Below, in pieces: positions 52,916 through 61,588 of a stretch of 64,000 nucleotides of DNA. The translations under genes were made by a program, and so were the position numbers. How positions within the stretch are numbered: the first letter of the stretch is position 1; the number at the start of each line of letters is the position of its first letter. Source of the DNA: Hydrogenispora ethanolica (lineage in GTDB: Bacteria > Bacillota > UBA4882 > UBA8346); the NCBI RefSeq assembly GCF_004340685.1, contig NZ_SLUN01000006.1, positions 62,001 to 126,000 on the forward strand, given 5' to 3'. Below the pieces are notes generated by a model that was given only the letters and a program-made list of their open reading frames with translations, had not been told where the DNA came from and did no database searches.

Positions 52916-54211
52916 GTGATTGACATGATTACCGGTCTATTGCTGCTTGTTACATTTATTGGCCTGATCATCTATTGTATGAAAGGCGGAAACCTGCTCG
53001 TCGGTTTCATCGCCGCCTCCATCGTTTGGTGTATCATTGGACGGGTGCCCATGAGTACCGTTGTTACCGATATTTTTCAAACATCGGTCGAAAATTACGG
53101 GAAGACCATTGCCATCATTGTCTTCGGAGCCTGGTTCGGCCGGGTGCTGGTGGACACCGGAATCGCGGGCTATATTATCAAAAAAACCGTCGAACTGGCC
53201 GGGGACATGCCCCTGGTTACCACGTTGATGCTGAGCATCGTCTGCGCTTTGATTTTTACCAGTGCCTTCGGCGTCGGCTCGGTGATGGCCATCGGCATGA
53301 TTGTGCTGCCGATCCTGTTCTCCCTCGGCATTGATAAGAAAACTGCCTTGGGCGCGTACCTGCTGGCCGTCGCGGCGGGCATGTATCTGAATATCGCCTA
53401 TGTCAACCAGTTCTTCGCCGTATTCCCCAATGTGAAATATGACGATCATTATATCCGTTTCGCGATCATTGCCACCATTGTACATGTCGCGGTGATGTGC
53501 GCCTTTATCGTGTTCAATTACTTCCGGAGCAAAAAAGGCGGGAAAGCCCGCGCCTGGGCCGTCGGCGCCGCCGCGGAGCAGAAAGATGCCAAATCGCTGG
53601 GCTGGTACTGCGTGATTGTGCCCTTCATCCCGATTATCATGGTTTCATTCTTCAAATGGCAGCCGATCCCCTCGTTCCTGTTGGGAATCTTCCTTGGCTT
53701 GCTTTTGACCCGCAACTTTGCTTCGTACAGCCTGGCCGTGGAGAAGATCCAAAAGACGCTGTATGACGGCATCGCCGACAGCGGCCTGCTGATTGGGATG
53801 CTGTACAGCGTCAACATCTTCCAGGCCGCCGCCAAACAAGTTTCTCCCATTCTCCAAAATTTGCTGGGCGGCATTATTCCGACCGCGCCGGTGATCATTC
53901 TGATCGCGTTCTGCGTGCTGGCGCCGCTGGCGCTGTTCCGCGGGCCGCTGATGATCTGGGGCTCCGGCATCGCCTTGGTCTCCATCTTCCAGGCGATGGG
54001 CGTATTCAGCGAAATGTTCTTGTTCGCGCTGTTTTTGGTTCCGCCGGTCGCCATCGTGGCCAGCGCCTGCCCGACCCAGTCGTGGACCATGTGGGGCCTG
54101 AGCTACGCCAAGCTTGAGCCGAAACAGTATATCAAAACGAACCTTCCTTGGGCATGGGCCATTTTGATCATTGTCGAGATCCTGGCCTTTGTGATGATTG
54201 GCAACGTTTAA
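52916..54211 (+). CDS. Multi-pass transporter linked to hydantoinase-family gene
   Basis: 431 residues from GTG 52916 with GGGAGG 8 nt upstream. About 11-12 membrane segments are spread through the protein, starting MITGLLLLVTFIGLIIYCMKGG. Re-entrant-type loops such as TSAFGVGSVMAIGMIVLPI and ACPTQSWTMWGLSY resemble ion-transporter-superfamily permeases (CitMHS/GntP-like). Proteins of this sort often sit next to hydantoinase/oxoprolinase genes. Substrate unknown; an organic acid or hydantoin-like compound is a context guess. Confidence 0.75.
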   Translation: MIDMITGLLLLVTFIGLIIYCMKGGNLLVGFIAASIVWCIIGRVPMSTVVTDIFQTSVENYGKTIAIIVFGAWFGRVLVDTGIAGYIIKKTVELAGDMPLVTTLMLSIVCALIFTSAFGVGSVMAIGMIVLPILFSLGIDKKTALGAYLLAVAAGMYLNIAYVNQFFAVFPNVKYDDHYIRFAIIATIVHVAVMCAFIVFNYFRSKKGGKARAWAVGAAAEQKDAKSLGWYCVIVPFIPIIMVSFFKWQPIPSFLLGIFLGLLLTRNFASYSLAVEKIQKTLYDGIADSGLLIGMLYSVNIFQAAAKQVSPILQNLLGGIIPTAPVIILIAFCVLAPLALFRGPLMIWGSGIALVSIFQAMGVFSEMFLFALFLVPPVAIVASACPTQSWTMWGLSYAKLEPKQYIKTNLPWAWAILIIVEILAFVMIGNV

Positions 54212-54221
54212 GCGGCCCGGG

Positions 54222-54250
54222 ATGAGCCGGCCTGAAACCGGCCGGCTCAT
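54222..54250 (+). terminator. Hairpin between transporter and hydantoinase genes
   Basis: ATGAGCCGGC and GCCGGCTCAT pair across 9 nt, then TATCC. No T-run, so probably an attenuating or mRNA-stabilising stem. Confidence 0.45.
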
Positions 54251-54353
54251 TATCCAATCATAAATGTTTGAATCGGGCGTGTCAGAGCGCCGGGAATCGC
54301 GTTTTCCCGCCGGCGCAGTTGACTGCACGCCCAATAATCGGAGGATTTTGAAT

Positions 54354-56480
54354 ATGAGCAATCGCGCAATTCGCATCGGAATCGACGTCGGCGGCACCCA
54401 TACCAAAGCCGTCGCCATTGATAACAACACCAATCAAATCGTGGGCAAAGGCTCGGTGATGACCACCCACCATCACGAGCGCGGCGTGGCCGCCGGCGTG
54501 GTGGAGGCCTTCCAGAAATGCCTCGCCGAAAACGACATCCGTCCCGATGAGGTGATCTTTATCGCGCACAGCACGACTCAGGCCACCAACGCCTTGCTCG
54601 AGGGGGACGTGGCCCGCGTCGGCGTGATCGGGCTCAGCGGCGGCGGACTCGAGGGTTTCCTCGCCAAACGGCAGACGAAGATCAAAGATATCGACCTCGG
54701 CACCGGCAAGTTTATCGAGATCGATCATACGCACCTGAAGATCAAGGAAATGTCCCCCGAAAACGTCAAAAACACCATTCAGAGCCTGCTGGAGCGGGGC
54801 GACCGGGTCATTGTCGCCAGCAAGGCCTTTGGCGTGGATAATATGCGGGAAGAACGGATGGTGGCCGAAGAGGCCGAGCGGCAGGGCGTTCCCTGCACCG
54901 TGGCTTCGGATATTACCAAGTTGTACGGCCTGACCACCCGTACCCGCACCGCCGCGTTGAACGCTTCGATCCTGCCGAAGATGCTCGAAACCGCCAACTC
55001 CACCGAGCAGAGCGTCCGTTCCACCGGCATCAAGGTGCCGCTGATGATTATGCGCGGCGACGGCGGCGTGATGGAGATCAACGAGATGAAAAAGCGGCCG
55101 ATCCTGACGATGCTCTCCGGTCCGGCGGCCAGCGTCATCGGCGCGTTGATGTATTTGCGCGCCTCCAACGGCATTTACTTTGAGGTGGGCGGCACTTCCA
55201 CCAACATCGGCGTCATCAAGAATGGCCGGCCGGCGGTGGACTATTCGATCATCGGCGGACACCGGACCTATGTAAACAGTCTCGATGTGCGCGTCCTGGG
55301 GGTGGCCGGCGGCAGCATGGTGCGGGCCAGAAAGGGCGAAGTGATCGATGTCGGACCCCGTTCCGCCCATATCGCGGGCATGGGTTACGCTTGTTTTACC
55401 GATCCGGCTTTGTTTGACGGCGCAACATTGTATTACGTGAAACCCCGCGAGAATGACCCCGCCGATTACGTGGCGATCAAGCTGAACAACGGCGAGAGCG
55501 TTACCATTACCAACACCTGCGCCGCCAATGTCCTGGGCATTCTGGGGGAAACCGATTACGCGCGCGGCAATGCCGGGTCGAGCCGCAAGGCGATGCAGCT
55601 TTTAGCCGATGAAGTGGGAATGACGGTCGAGGAAACCGCCAAAGCCATTTTGACGAAGTCCTGCCAAAAGATTGTCCCGGTTATCGAAGACCTGATTACC
55701 AAGTATAAAATTGAACGCGAGCAGATTGTGCTGGTGGGGGCCGGCGGCGGGGCGGGCACCCTGCTGACCTTTACCGCCAAGATGATGAATTTTAAATATC
55801 AGATTCCCGAGAACGCCGAGGTCATCTCCTCCATCGGCGTGGCCCTGGCCATGGTGCGCGAGATGGTGGAACGGACCATTCCCAATCCCACCGCCTCCGA
55901 CATCGCCCAGTTGAAGAAGGAAGCCAAGGAGCTTGCCATGAACAGCGGCGCGGTGGAAGACGGCATCGAGGTATATGTGGAGATCGACGATCAGGCGCAG
56001 AAGGTTACCGCCATCGCCATGGGCTCCACCGAGGTTAAGACCACCGATTTGATGAAGAACTGCACCGAGGAGGAGGCCCTGCAGATCGCGGCGGAATCGA
56101 TCGGCGCGGAACCGGGCGCCATGCGGATGGAGGCCTGCAACGGACTGGTATTCGTGGCGACCGCCGAAAAAGACGGGAAAACGCCGGTGCGCGTCGTCGA
56201 CAAAAAGGGCTTCGTCAAGATTCAGCGCGCCAACGGCATCGTCCGATCCACCACCATGAAAGACGCCGTCGAAATGCTGCGGCGGATGTGGGACAGTGCC
56301 AGTAACTTCTCCAGTGAGATGCGGATCAATCCCGATGTCTATGTCATTGCCGGTTCGCGGGTGCTGGACTATTCCGGGATCCCTGAGCTGATACAGGTCT
56401 CGGGTTTGATCGAGGCCGAGCTTTGCGATCGCGCTCCGGAGGACGACATCATTCTGGTGCTGGCCCGCAATGAGCTGTAA
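54354..56480 (+). CDS. Hydantoinase/oxoprolinase-family protein (HyuA-like)
   Basis: 708 residues from ATG 54354 (CGGAGG upstream; the frame extends further without a site). N-terminal ATPase fold: RIGIDVGGTHTKAVAID, HSTTQATNALLEGD; then MRGDGGVM and YFEVGGTSTNIGVIKNG, the hydantoinase_A hallmarks, and VLVGAGGGAGTLL. Family members hydrolyse hydantoins, 5-oxoproline or acetone-type substrates using ATP, usually with a HyuB partner, which is not present here; this may be a one-component variant. It overlaps the next gene by one base. Confidence 0.85.
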   Translation: MSNRAIRIGIDVGGTHTKAVAIDNNTNQIVGKGSVMTTHHHERGVAAGVVEAFQKCLAENDIRPDEVIFIAHSTTQATNALLEGDVARVGVIGLSGGGLEGFLAKRQTKIKDIDLGTGKFIEIDHTHLKIKEMSPENVKNTIQSLLERGDRVIVASKAFGVDNMREERMVAEEAERQGVPCTVASDITKLYGLTTRTRTAALNASILPKMLETANSTEQSVRSTGIKVPLMIMRGDGGVMEINEMKKRPILTMLSGPAASVIGALMYLRASNGIYFEVGGTSTNIGVIKNGRPAVDYSIIGGHRTYVNSLDVRVLGVAGGSMVRARKGEVIDVGPRSAHIAGMGYACFTDPALFDGATLYYVKPRENDPADYVAIKLNNGESVTITNTCAANVLGILGETDYARGNAGSSRKAMQLLADEVGMTVEETAKAILTKSCQKIVPVIEDLITKYKIEREQIVLVGAGGGAGTLLTFTAKMMNFKYQIPENAEVISSIGVALAMVREMVERTIPNPTASDIAQLKKEAKELAMNSGAVEDGIEVYVEIDDQAQKVTAIAMGSTEVKTTDLMKNCTEEEALQIAAESIGAEPGAMRMEACNGLVFVATAEKDGKTPVRVVDKKGFVKIQRANGIVRSTTMKDAVEMLRRMWDSASNFSSEMRINPDVYVIAGSRVLDYSGIPELIQVSGLIEAELCDRAPEDDIILVLARNEL

Positions 56481-57148
56481 TGAGCGGCGCAAACCATGAC
56501 CCGGAGCTGCTGCGCCGCGCCGCGCAAGCGGCGTTGGATCTTTCCGAGTGCGACTGGTACCGTTATCTGCTGCGCAAGAATGTTTCCGGCCGCAGCCTCA
56601 GCGACGCCGAGGAACGCGCCGTAATCGACGGCGCGACGCGAACCGCGGCCGCGCTGGCGCGGCAAGTCACGGCTACGTACGGCCGGCTTTCTCCGCCGGA
56701 ACTGGCGGCGGCCCTCGGCCTAAAAGTAGCCGAGCGACCGGCCGGTGAATCGCCGGAGCCATACTTGTATCTGGCACTTTATGAGCCGGCCGCCCGCGCG
56801 ATTATCTTGAATGAGGACGTGATGCTGCGGGTGCGGCGGTTCATTGAGGTCAACGGCTTGACTGATCTCACCCATCCGGAGGATATTCCGGCCGTTGCCT
56901 TGTTTCATGAGATTTTTCACGCGCTGGAGGAAGAGACTCCGGACATTTATACGCGCAGCCGGATGCTGAACCGCAAGGCGCTGGGTCTATTTCCCTACCG
57001 GCGCGGCCTGGACGGCGCGTCGGAGGTGGGGGCGGTTCATTTTTCCAGGGAAATGGCGGGCCTCGCTTACTGCCCCTGTATTTTCGAGCGGTATTTATTG
57101 CTGGCGCTGGGCCAGTTATCAATTGATCTTTTCGTGCCGAACGTGTAG
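56480..57148 (+). CDS. HExxH-motif protein of unknown function
   Basis: 222 residues; its ATG overlaps the preceding TAA. A zinc-protease-like motif HEIFHALEEE lies around residue 143 (ALFHEIFHALEEETPDIY), as in IrrE/ImmA-type metallopeptidases. The N-terminal 90 residues are helical. No signal peptide. Coupling to the hydantoinase-family gene suggests a role with it, for example maturation or regulation, but I know no characterised relative. Confidence 0.6.
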   Translation: MSGANHDPELLRRAAQAALDLSECDWYRYLLRKNVSGRSLSDAEERAVIDGATRTAAALARQVTATYGRLSPPELAAALGLKVAERPAGESPEPYLYLALYEPAARAIILNEDVMLRVRRFIEVNGLTDLTHPEDIPAVALFHEIFHALEEETPDIYTRSRMLNRKALGLFPYRRGLDGASEVGAVHFSREMAGLAYCPCIFERYLLLALGQLSIDLFVPNV

Positions 57149-57253
57149 AATGAAAAAAGGAAAAACCTCGGCCGCGTTGGAACCGGACGGTTGACGCCGG
57201 CGCGAGGGAGCCCGCTTGGGCACAAGCTCCGCATCAAATAAGGAGAGGACTTA

Positions 57254-58030
57254 TTGCAGTACAATGATTATCAATTGGCGTCCCTGAAAGAACAGGCTTC
57301 CGGCGGCGAGGTGTACCAGATACTGCGCCGCGCCATCGAGGAGCTATATTTGCAGCCGGGCGCCGTTTTGAGCATCAAGGATATTTGCGAGCATTTCGAG
57401 ATTGGCCGTTCGCCGGTGCGGGACGCGCTGATCCGGCTGGATCAGGAAGGGCTGGTGACCTTACTGCCGCAGCGCGGCACGATGATTTCCCGGATCGATC
57501 TGGCCCGGGTCGAGCAGGAACGGTTTTTGCGCCTTTCGGTCGAGGAAGAAGTGATGAAGCTATTTATGGCCTGCCACACGCCGTCGGATATTACCCTGCT
57601 GAACGAGGCGCTGCGCCGGCAACAGGAACTGCTCGACCGGAAAGAGGTGGATATGCGCGAATTCCTCCTGCGCGACGACGAATTTCACGAAGTGTTTTAC
57701 GCCGTGGCGGACAAACTCTTCTGTCTGCGGGCCATTCAGAACGTCTGGGGCCATTATCGCCGGATGCGCCTTTTGACCTGCGGCACCGACTCCGGCCTCC
57801 AGGAGGTTATTCGCCAACACAGCGCGTTGATCGCGGCCATGCAGGCGCGCGACACCGAACTGATGCGCAACATTTTTCTCGTTCATCTGAGAAAGCTGGA
57901 CCGGGAAGAGCGGTCTTTGTTAAAAAAATACCCGTACCTGTTTAAGGGAGCGGACGACCGCGAGTCGGTCAATCCCCGGTTGAGGGCCGACTATCTGCAA
58001 ACGCTTAGAATGGAGAAGGGGATCATCTGA
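57254..58030 (+). CDS. GntR/FadR-family transcription regulator
   Basis: 258 residues from TTG 57254 (AAGGAGAGG 8 nt upstream). The winged helix is VYQILRRAIEELYLQPGAVLSIKDICEHFEIGRSPVRDALIRLDQEGLVTLLPQRGT. A helical FCD ligand domain follows (DDEFHEVFYAVADKLFCL, then HSALIAAMQARD). Its stop overlaps the start of the next gene. UxuR-like control of hexuronate or polyol use is plausible given the neighbour. Confidence 0.9.
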   Translation: MQYNDYQLASLKEQASGGEVYQILRRAIEELYLQPGAVLSIKDICEHFEIGRSPVRDALIRLDQEGLVTLLPQRGTMISRIDLARVEQERFLRLSVEEEVMKLFMACHTPSDITLLNEALRRQQELLDRKEVDMREFLLRDDEFHEVFYAVADKLFCLRAIQNVWGHYRRMRLLTCGTDSGLQEVIRQHSALIAAMQARDTELMRNIFLVHLRKLDREERSLLKKYPYLFKGADDRESVNPRLRADYLQTLRMEKGII

Positions 58031-59649
58031 TGCATCTGACCGATCAAGAACTGACCAACAAAGCCCAATGGGAAGACGCCGGAATCGTCCTGCCGCGCTT
58101 CGACCGCGCGGCCATGATTGCGGCCACGGCCGCCGCTCCCACCTGGGTGCATTTCGGCGCCGGGAACATCTTTCGCGCCTTTCCCGCCGCGCTCCAGCAA
58201 CAACTGCTCGATGAAGGCATCGAGTCCAAAGGGATTATCGTCGTGGAGGGCTACGACTACGAAATCATCGACCGCATGTGCCTGCCCCACGACAACTTGA
58301 GCCTGCTGGTGACCCTGAAGTCCGACGGCGCCATTGAGAAAACCGTCATCGGCAGCATTGCCCTGGCGCTGCGCGCCGATAGCGGCAACGCGGCTGATTT
58401 CGGCCGCTTGAAAGAGATCTTCCGCGCCCCCAGCCTGCAGATGGTGAGCTTTACCATCACCGAAAAAGGGTACAGCCTGGTACGGAGCAATGGCGAGTAT
58501 TTGCCGGATGTGGCCGAGGATTTCCAAAACGGCCCGGCGGCTCCGAAAAGCTATATCGGGAAGCTGGCCGCTTTGTGCTATGAGCGCTACCGCAACGCCG
58601 CCCCGCCGCTGGCCCTGGTGAGCATGGACAACTGTTCCCACAACGGAACCAAGCTTTATGAAGCGGTGCATGCCTTTGCCGAACAATGGACCCAAAACGG
58701 TCTGGCGGACCGGGGTTTTCTTGCCTATATTGAAGATCCCTCGCGGGTGTCGTTCCCGTGGAGCATGATCGATAAGATTACCCCGCGCCCGGATGACAGC
58801 GTCAAAGCGATGCTGGAAGCGATCGGGTTTGAGGATACCGCGGGCGAGGTCACCGCCAAGAATACCTATGTCGCGCCGTTTGTGAACGCGGAGGAAGCGC
58901 AGTACCTGGTGATAGAGGACGCTTTCCCGGCCGGCCGTCCGGCGCTGGAAAAAGCCGGCGTGATCTTCACCACCCGCGAAACTGTGGATAAAGTGGAGAA
59001 AATGAAGGTGTGCACCTGTTTAAACCCGTTGCACACCGCGCTGGCCATTTTCGGCTGTCTGTTGGGTTACACCAAAATCAGTGCCGAGATGAAGGACGCG
59101 GACCTGGTGAAGCTGGTGGAAGCCGTCGGTTACCGGGAAGGATTGCCGGTGGTGGTGGACCCGGACATTATCGCGCCGGCCGCTTTCATTGACGAAGTGC
59201 TGAAGGTGCGGGTGCCGAATCCGTTTATGCCGGACACGCCGCAGCGGATTGCCACCGATACCTCGCAAAAACTGCCGATCCGTTTTGGCGAAACCATCAA
59301 AGCGTATCTCGCCAGCGACACGCTGAAAGTAAGCGATTTGAAGTTCATCCCGCTGGTCTTGGCCGGCTGGGTGCGTTATTTATTGGGGATCGACGACGCA
59401 GGCAAGGAGTTTACCGTAAGTCCCGACCCGATGTACGATACGCTGGCCCCGCTGTTGGCTGGCGTGAAACTGGGGCAAGGAGGGCCGTTCCACGCTGTGC
59501 TGGAGCCGATTTTGTCCAATGAAAAGATTTTTGCCGTGAACCTGTATGAGGCCGGCCTGGGTCAGACCGTGGAAGATTACTTCGCCGAGCTGATGGCGGG
59601 CCCCGGCGCCGTGCGGGCCACTTTGCACCGGCATTTAGCCAACGGCTAA
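58030..59649 (+). CDS. Mannitol-dehydrogenase-family oxidoreductase (UxuB-like)
   Basis: 539 residues from ATG 58030, overlapping the regulator stop. NAD site HFGAGNIFRAF, then SMDNCSHNGTKL and the catalytic KMKVCTCLNPLHTALAIFG with conserved K, N and H of polyol-specific long-chain dehydrogenases. The family includes mannitol 2-dehydrogenase, fructuronate reductase and tagaturonate reductase. Pairing with a GntR regulator favours a uronate-type substrate. Two terminators follow. Confidence 0.88.
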   Translation: MHLTDQELTNKAQWEDAGIVLPRFDRAAMIAATAAAPTWVHFGAGNIFRAFPAALQQQLLDEGIESKGIIVVEGYDYEIIDRMCLPHDNLSLLVTLKSDGAIEKTVIGSIALALRADSGNAADFGRLKEIFRAPSLQMVSFTITEKGYSLVRSNGEYLPDVAEDFQNGPAAPKSYIGKLAALCYERYRNAAPPLALVSMDNCSHNGTKLYEAVHAFAEQWTQNGLADRGFLAYIEDPSRVSFPWSMIDKITPRPDDSVKAMLEAIGFEDTAGEVTAKNTYVAPFVNAEEAQYLVIEDAFPAGRPALEKAGVIFTTRETVDKVEKMKVCTCLNPLHTALAIFGCLLGYTKISAEMKDADLVKLVEAVGYREGLPVVVDPDIIAPAAFIDEVLKVRVPNPFMPDTPQRIATDTSQKLPIRFGETIKAYLASDTLKVSDLKFIPLVLAGWVRYLLGIDDAGKEFTVSPDPMYDTLAPLLAGVKLGQGGPFHAVLEPILSNEKIFAVNLYEAGLGQTVEDYFAELMAGPGAVRATLHRHLANG

Positions 59650-59687
59650 GCTGGCTTGAAAGCGGGAAATGATGATCGATGCAGATC

Positions 59688-59715
59688 AAAAAAGTGGCCG
59701 TCCGGCCACTTTTTT
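59688..59715. terminator. Bidirectional terminator
   Basis: AAAAAAGTGGCC and GGCCACTTTTTT pair around GTCC; A6 and T6 let it work on both strands, between two convergent genes. Confidence 0.88.
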
Positions 59716-59734
59716 GACAGGGGATATGAAATAA

Positions 59735-59767
59735 GAAACACGATTACCGTTCAGGCAATCGTGTTTT
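59735..59767. terminator. Second convergent terminator
   Basis: GAAACACGATT and AATCGTGTTTT pair across 11 nt; it faces the BMP-family gene and strengthens separation of the convergent units. Confidence 0.65.
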
Positions 59768-59798
59768 ATTACGGGCTAGTCTTGGTTCGCCGGGTGCT

Positions 59799-60896
59799 TT
59801 ATTTCGGAATCGTTCCCTCGATTCCTTGGACGAACCAGTCGAAGGAGAGCATTTCGGCATCGGTCATCTTTTGGCCGGCCTTCACCCGGATAGTACCGTT
59901 TTGATCCTTGAGCGGGCCCGCGAATACCGCCCAGTCGTCTTTCAAGAGCACTTTCCGTTTCTGTTCGACCAGCTTTTTAACATCGGCAGTGACCATCGAG
60001 CCATAGGGGCTGATGTCGACGATCCCGTCTTTCAAGCCGCCCCAGTATTGACTGGATTTCCAGGTCTTATTCATGACCGCTTTCACAACTTTGACGTAAT
60101 ACGGGCCCCAGACGGCGATTTGACCGGTCAGGACGGCTTTGGGAGCCATGGCGCGCATGTCGCTGTCATTGGCCACGCCGTATAGGCCTTTCTCCTCGGC
60201 GGCCTGCATCGCGGCGGGAGTATCCTGGTTCATGGTGATTAAACCGGCGCCGGCATTGATCAGACTGATTGCCGCCGCTTTTTCGGCGGCCGGATCGTAC
60301 CAGGTGTTGGTCCAGACGACTTTCACGCGGATCTTGGGATTGACGGATTGGGCGCCCAAGGTGAAGGCGTTGATGCACCGGATCACCTCGGGAATGGGGA
60401 AGGCCGCCACGTATCCGACGAGATCGCCCTTCACATATTTGGCGGCGGCAATGCCTCCGAGATACCGCCCCTCGTAATCCCGGTCCATATAGGTTCCGAG
60501 GTTTTTGGCTGTTTTGTAACCGCTGCAATGCATGAACACGACATTGGGGTACCTGGCCGCGACTTTGACCATGGAATCCATGTAGCCGAAGCTGGTACCG
60601 AATATGACTTTACAGCCCTTTTCGGCCAGATCGGTCAACACCCGCTCCGCATCGGCGCCCTCGGGAACCGATTCCACATACATGGTTTGGACATTGGGAA
60701 GGTGTTTCTCCAAATACTTGCGGCCTTGATCGTGGGCATACGTCCAGCCCGCGTCGCCGGGAGGTCCGACATAGATGAAACCGACTTTGAATTTCTCGGC
60801 CGCGGCTACTTCCTGCCCCTGAAGCCCGGCGCTGAGACCGATCAGCACCGCTAAAACGCAGAATAAAACCAATCGATACCGTGTCATTTTACGCAT
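59799..60896 (-). CDS. BMP-family ABC importer binding protein
   Basis: 365 residues from ATG 60896, chosen because TTGGGGG lies 7 nt upstream; longer in-frame starts have none. Signal peptide RYRLVLFCVLAVLIGLSAG is visible. The core (FKVGFIYVGPPGDAGWTYAHDQGRK, GTSFGYMDS and GQIAVWGPYYVKVVKAVM) matches the PnrA/BMP family of nucleoside-binding proteins, though some bind other ligands. Permease and ATPase genes are not next to it in the window, so it is an orphan. A strong promoter lies upstream. Confidence 0.88.
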   Translation of the reverse strand: MRKMTRYRLVLFCVLAVLIGLSAGLQGQEVAAAEKFKVGFIYVGPPGDAGWTYAHDQGRKYLEKHLPNVQTMYVESVPEGADAERVLTDLAEKGCKVIFGTSFGYMDSMVKVAARYPNVVFMHCSGYKTAKNLGTYMDRDYEGRYLGGIAAAKYVKGDLVGYVAAFPIPEVIRCINAFTLGAQSVNPKIRVKVVWTNTWYDPAAEKAAAISLINAGAGLITMNQDTPAAMQAAEEKGLYGVANDSDMRAMAPKAVLTGQIAVWGPYYVKVVKAVMNKTWKSSQYWGGLKDGIVDISPYGSMVTADVKKLVEQKRKVLLKDDWAVFAGPLKDQNGTIRVKAGQKMTDAEMLSFDWFVQGIEGTIPK

Positions 60897-61006
60897 GATC
60901 ATGCCCCCAATATTTTTTTGATTCCCGGAAACTTTTTTAAACTTTTCCCCATCGCCCCACTTTGACATCCAATTCCTTATTGGGTTCTTTTTCGAATCTA
61001 ACCTTG

Positions 61007-61036
61007 ATTATAGTCTTAAAGTTAACTTCTTGTCAA
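61007..61036 (-). promoter_or_regulatory. Sigma-A promoter of the BMP-family gene
   Basis: On the minus strand TTGACA, an 18-bp spacer and TATAAT, both consensus. It leaves a leader of about 105 bases. Confidence 0.75.
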
Positions 61037-61362
61037 CAAGCGCACTGAAAAGATTAACATTAAGCTTACATGAATTTTTTGATTAAAGACTTGATTTCTT
61101 TGGAAAATAGGGCTAAAGCCGATTCGTTTATTTTGAAACACGCCTCCATCATTTTTTTATAATCAATCTTTTACGGGCGGATGTCGCTTTGCGACTGACA
61201 TATAGATGACAACGTCGGACGGCAAGCCCGGGCGGCGGCTTTGGCGAAGAAGGCGGGCATCGTTCCGCCGGACCGTTTCCCCGTTGTGAAAGTGCGCTGA
61301 GATTTCGCTTCCCAGTCGTGTAGCAAACAAGCAACAAGCGGTATCCATCTTTTCCGAAGAGA

Positions 61363-61387
61363 GAGCCCTCCACCAGGGCTCTTTTTT
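61363..61387 (+). terminator. Rho-independent terminator without a recognised upstream gene
   Basis: GAGCCCT-CCACC-AGGGCTC then TTTTTT. The 61040-61362 stretch upstream has no credible reading frame yet is GC-rich with several dyads, so it may hold a small RNA ended by this terminator. Confidence 0.7.
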
Positions 61388-61588
61388 GCGCCCGGAATCT
61401 CTCCACCCCCCAAGAGGGATGTTGGATTCCGTCAATGAGAAAATTTTGTCACTCCCGAGCCGGGTCTCCGGATCAAAGCTTAACTTCCCGGGACATTGGC
61501 GCATAAGATGGTATGCCATATCGGACGCGGCAAAATTTCGTTGCCGGTTTGTTTACAAAGCAGAAGATCGCGAGTAGGAAGTGAGCGA

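Noticed and set aside
61160-61390. T-box or other riboswitch
   Set aside because: No T-box consensus (AGGGTGGNACCGCG) or other core I know was found, and the following gene has an unrelated function; only a terminator hairpin is certain.
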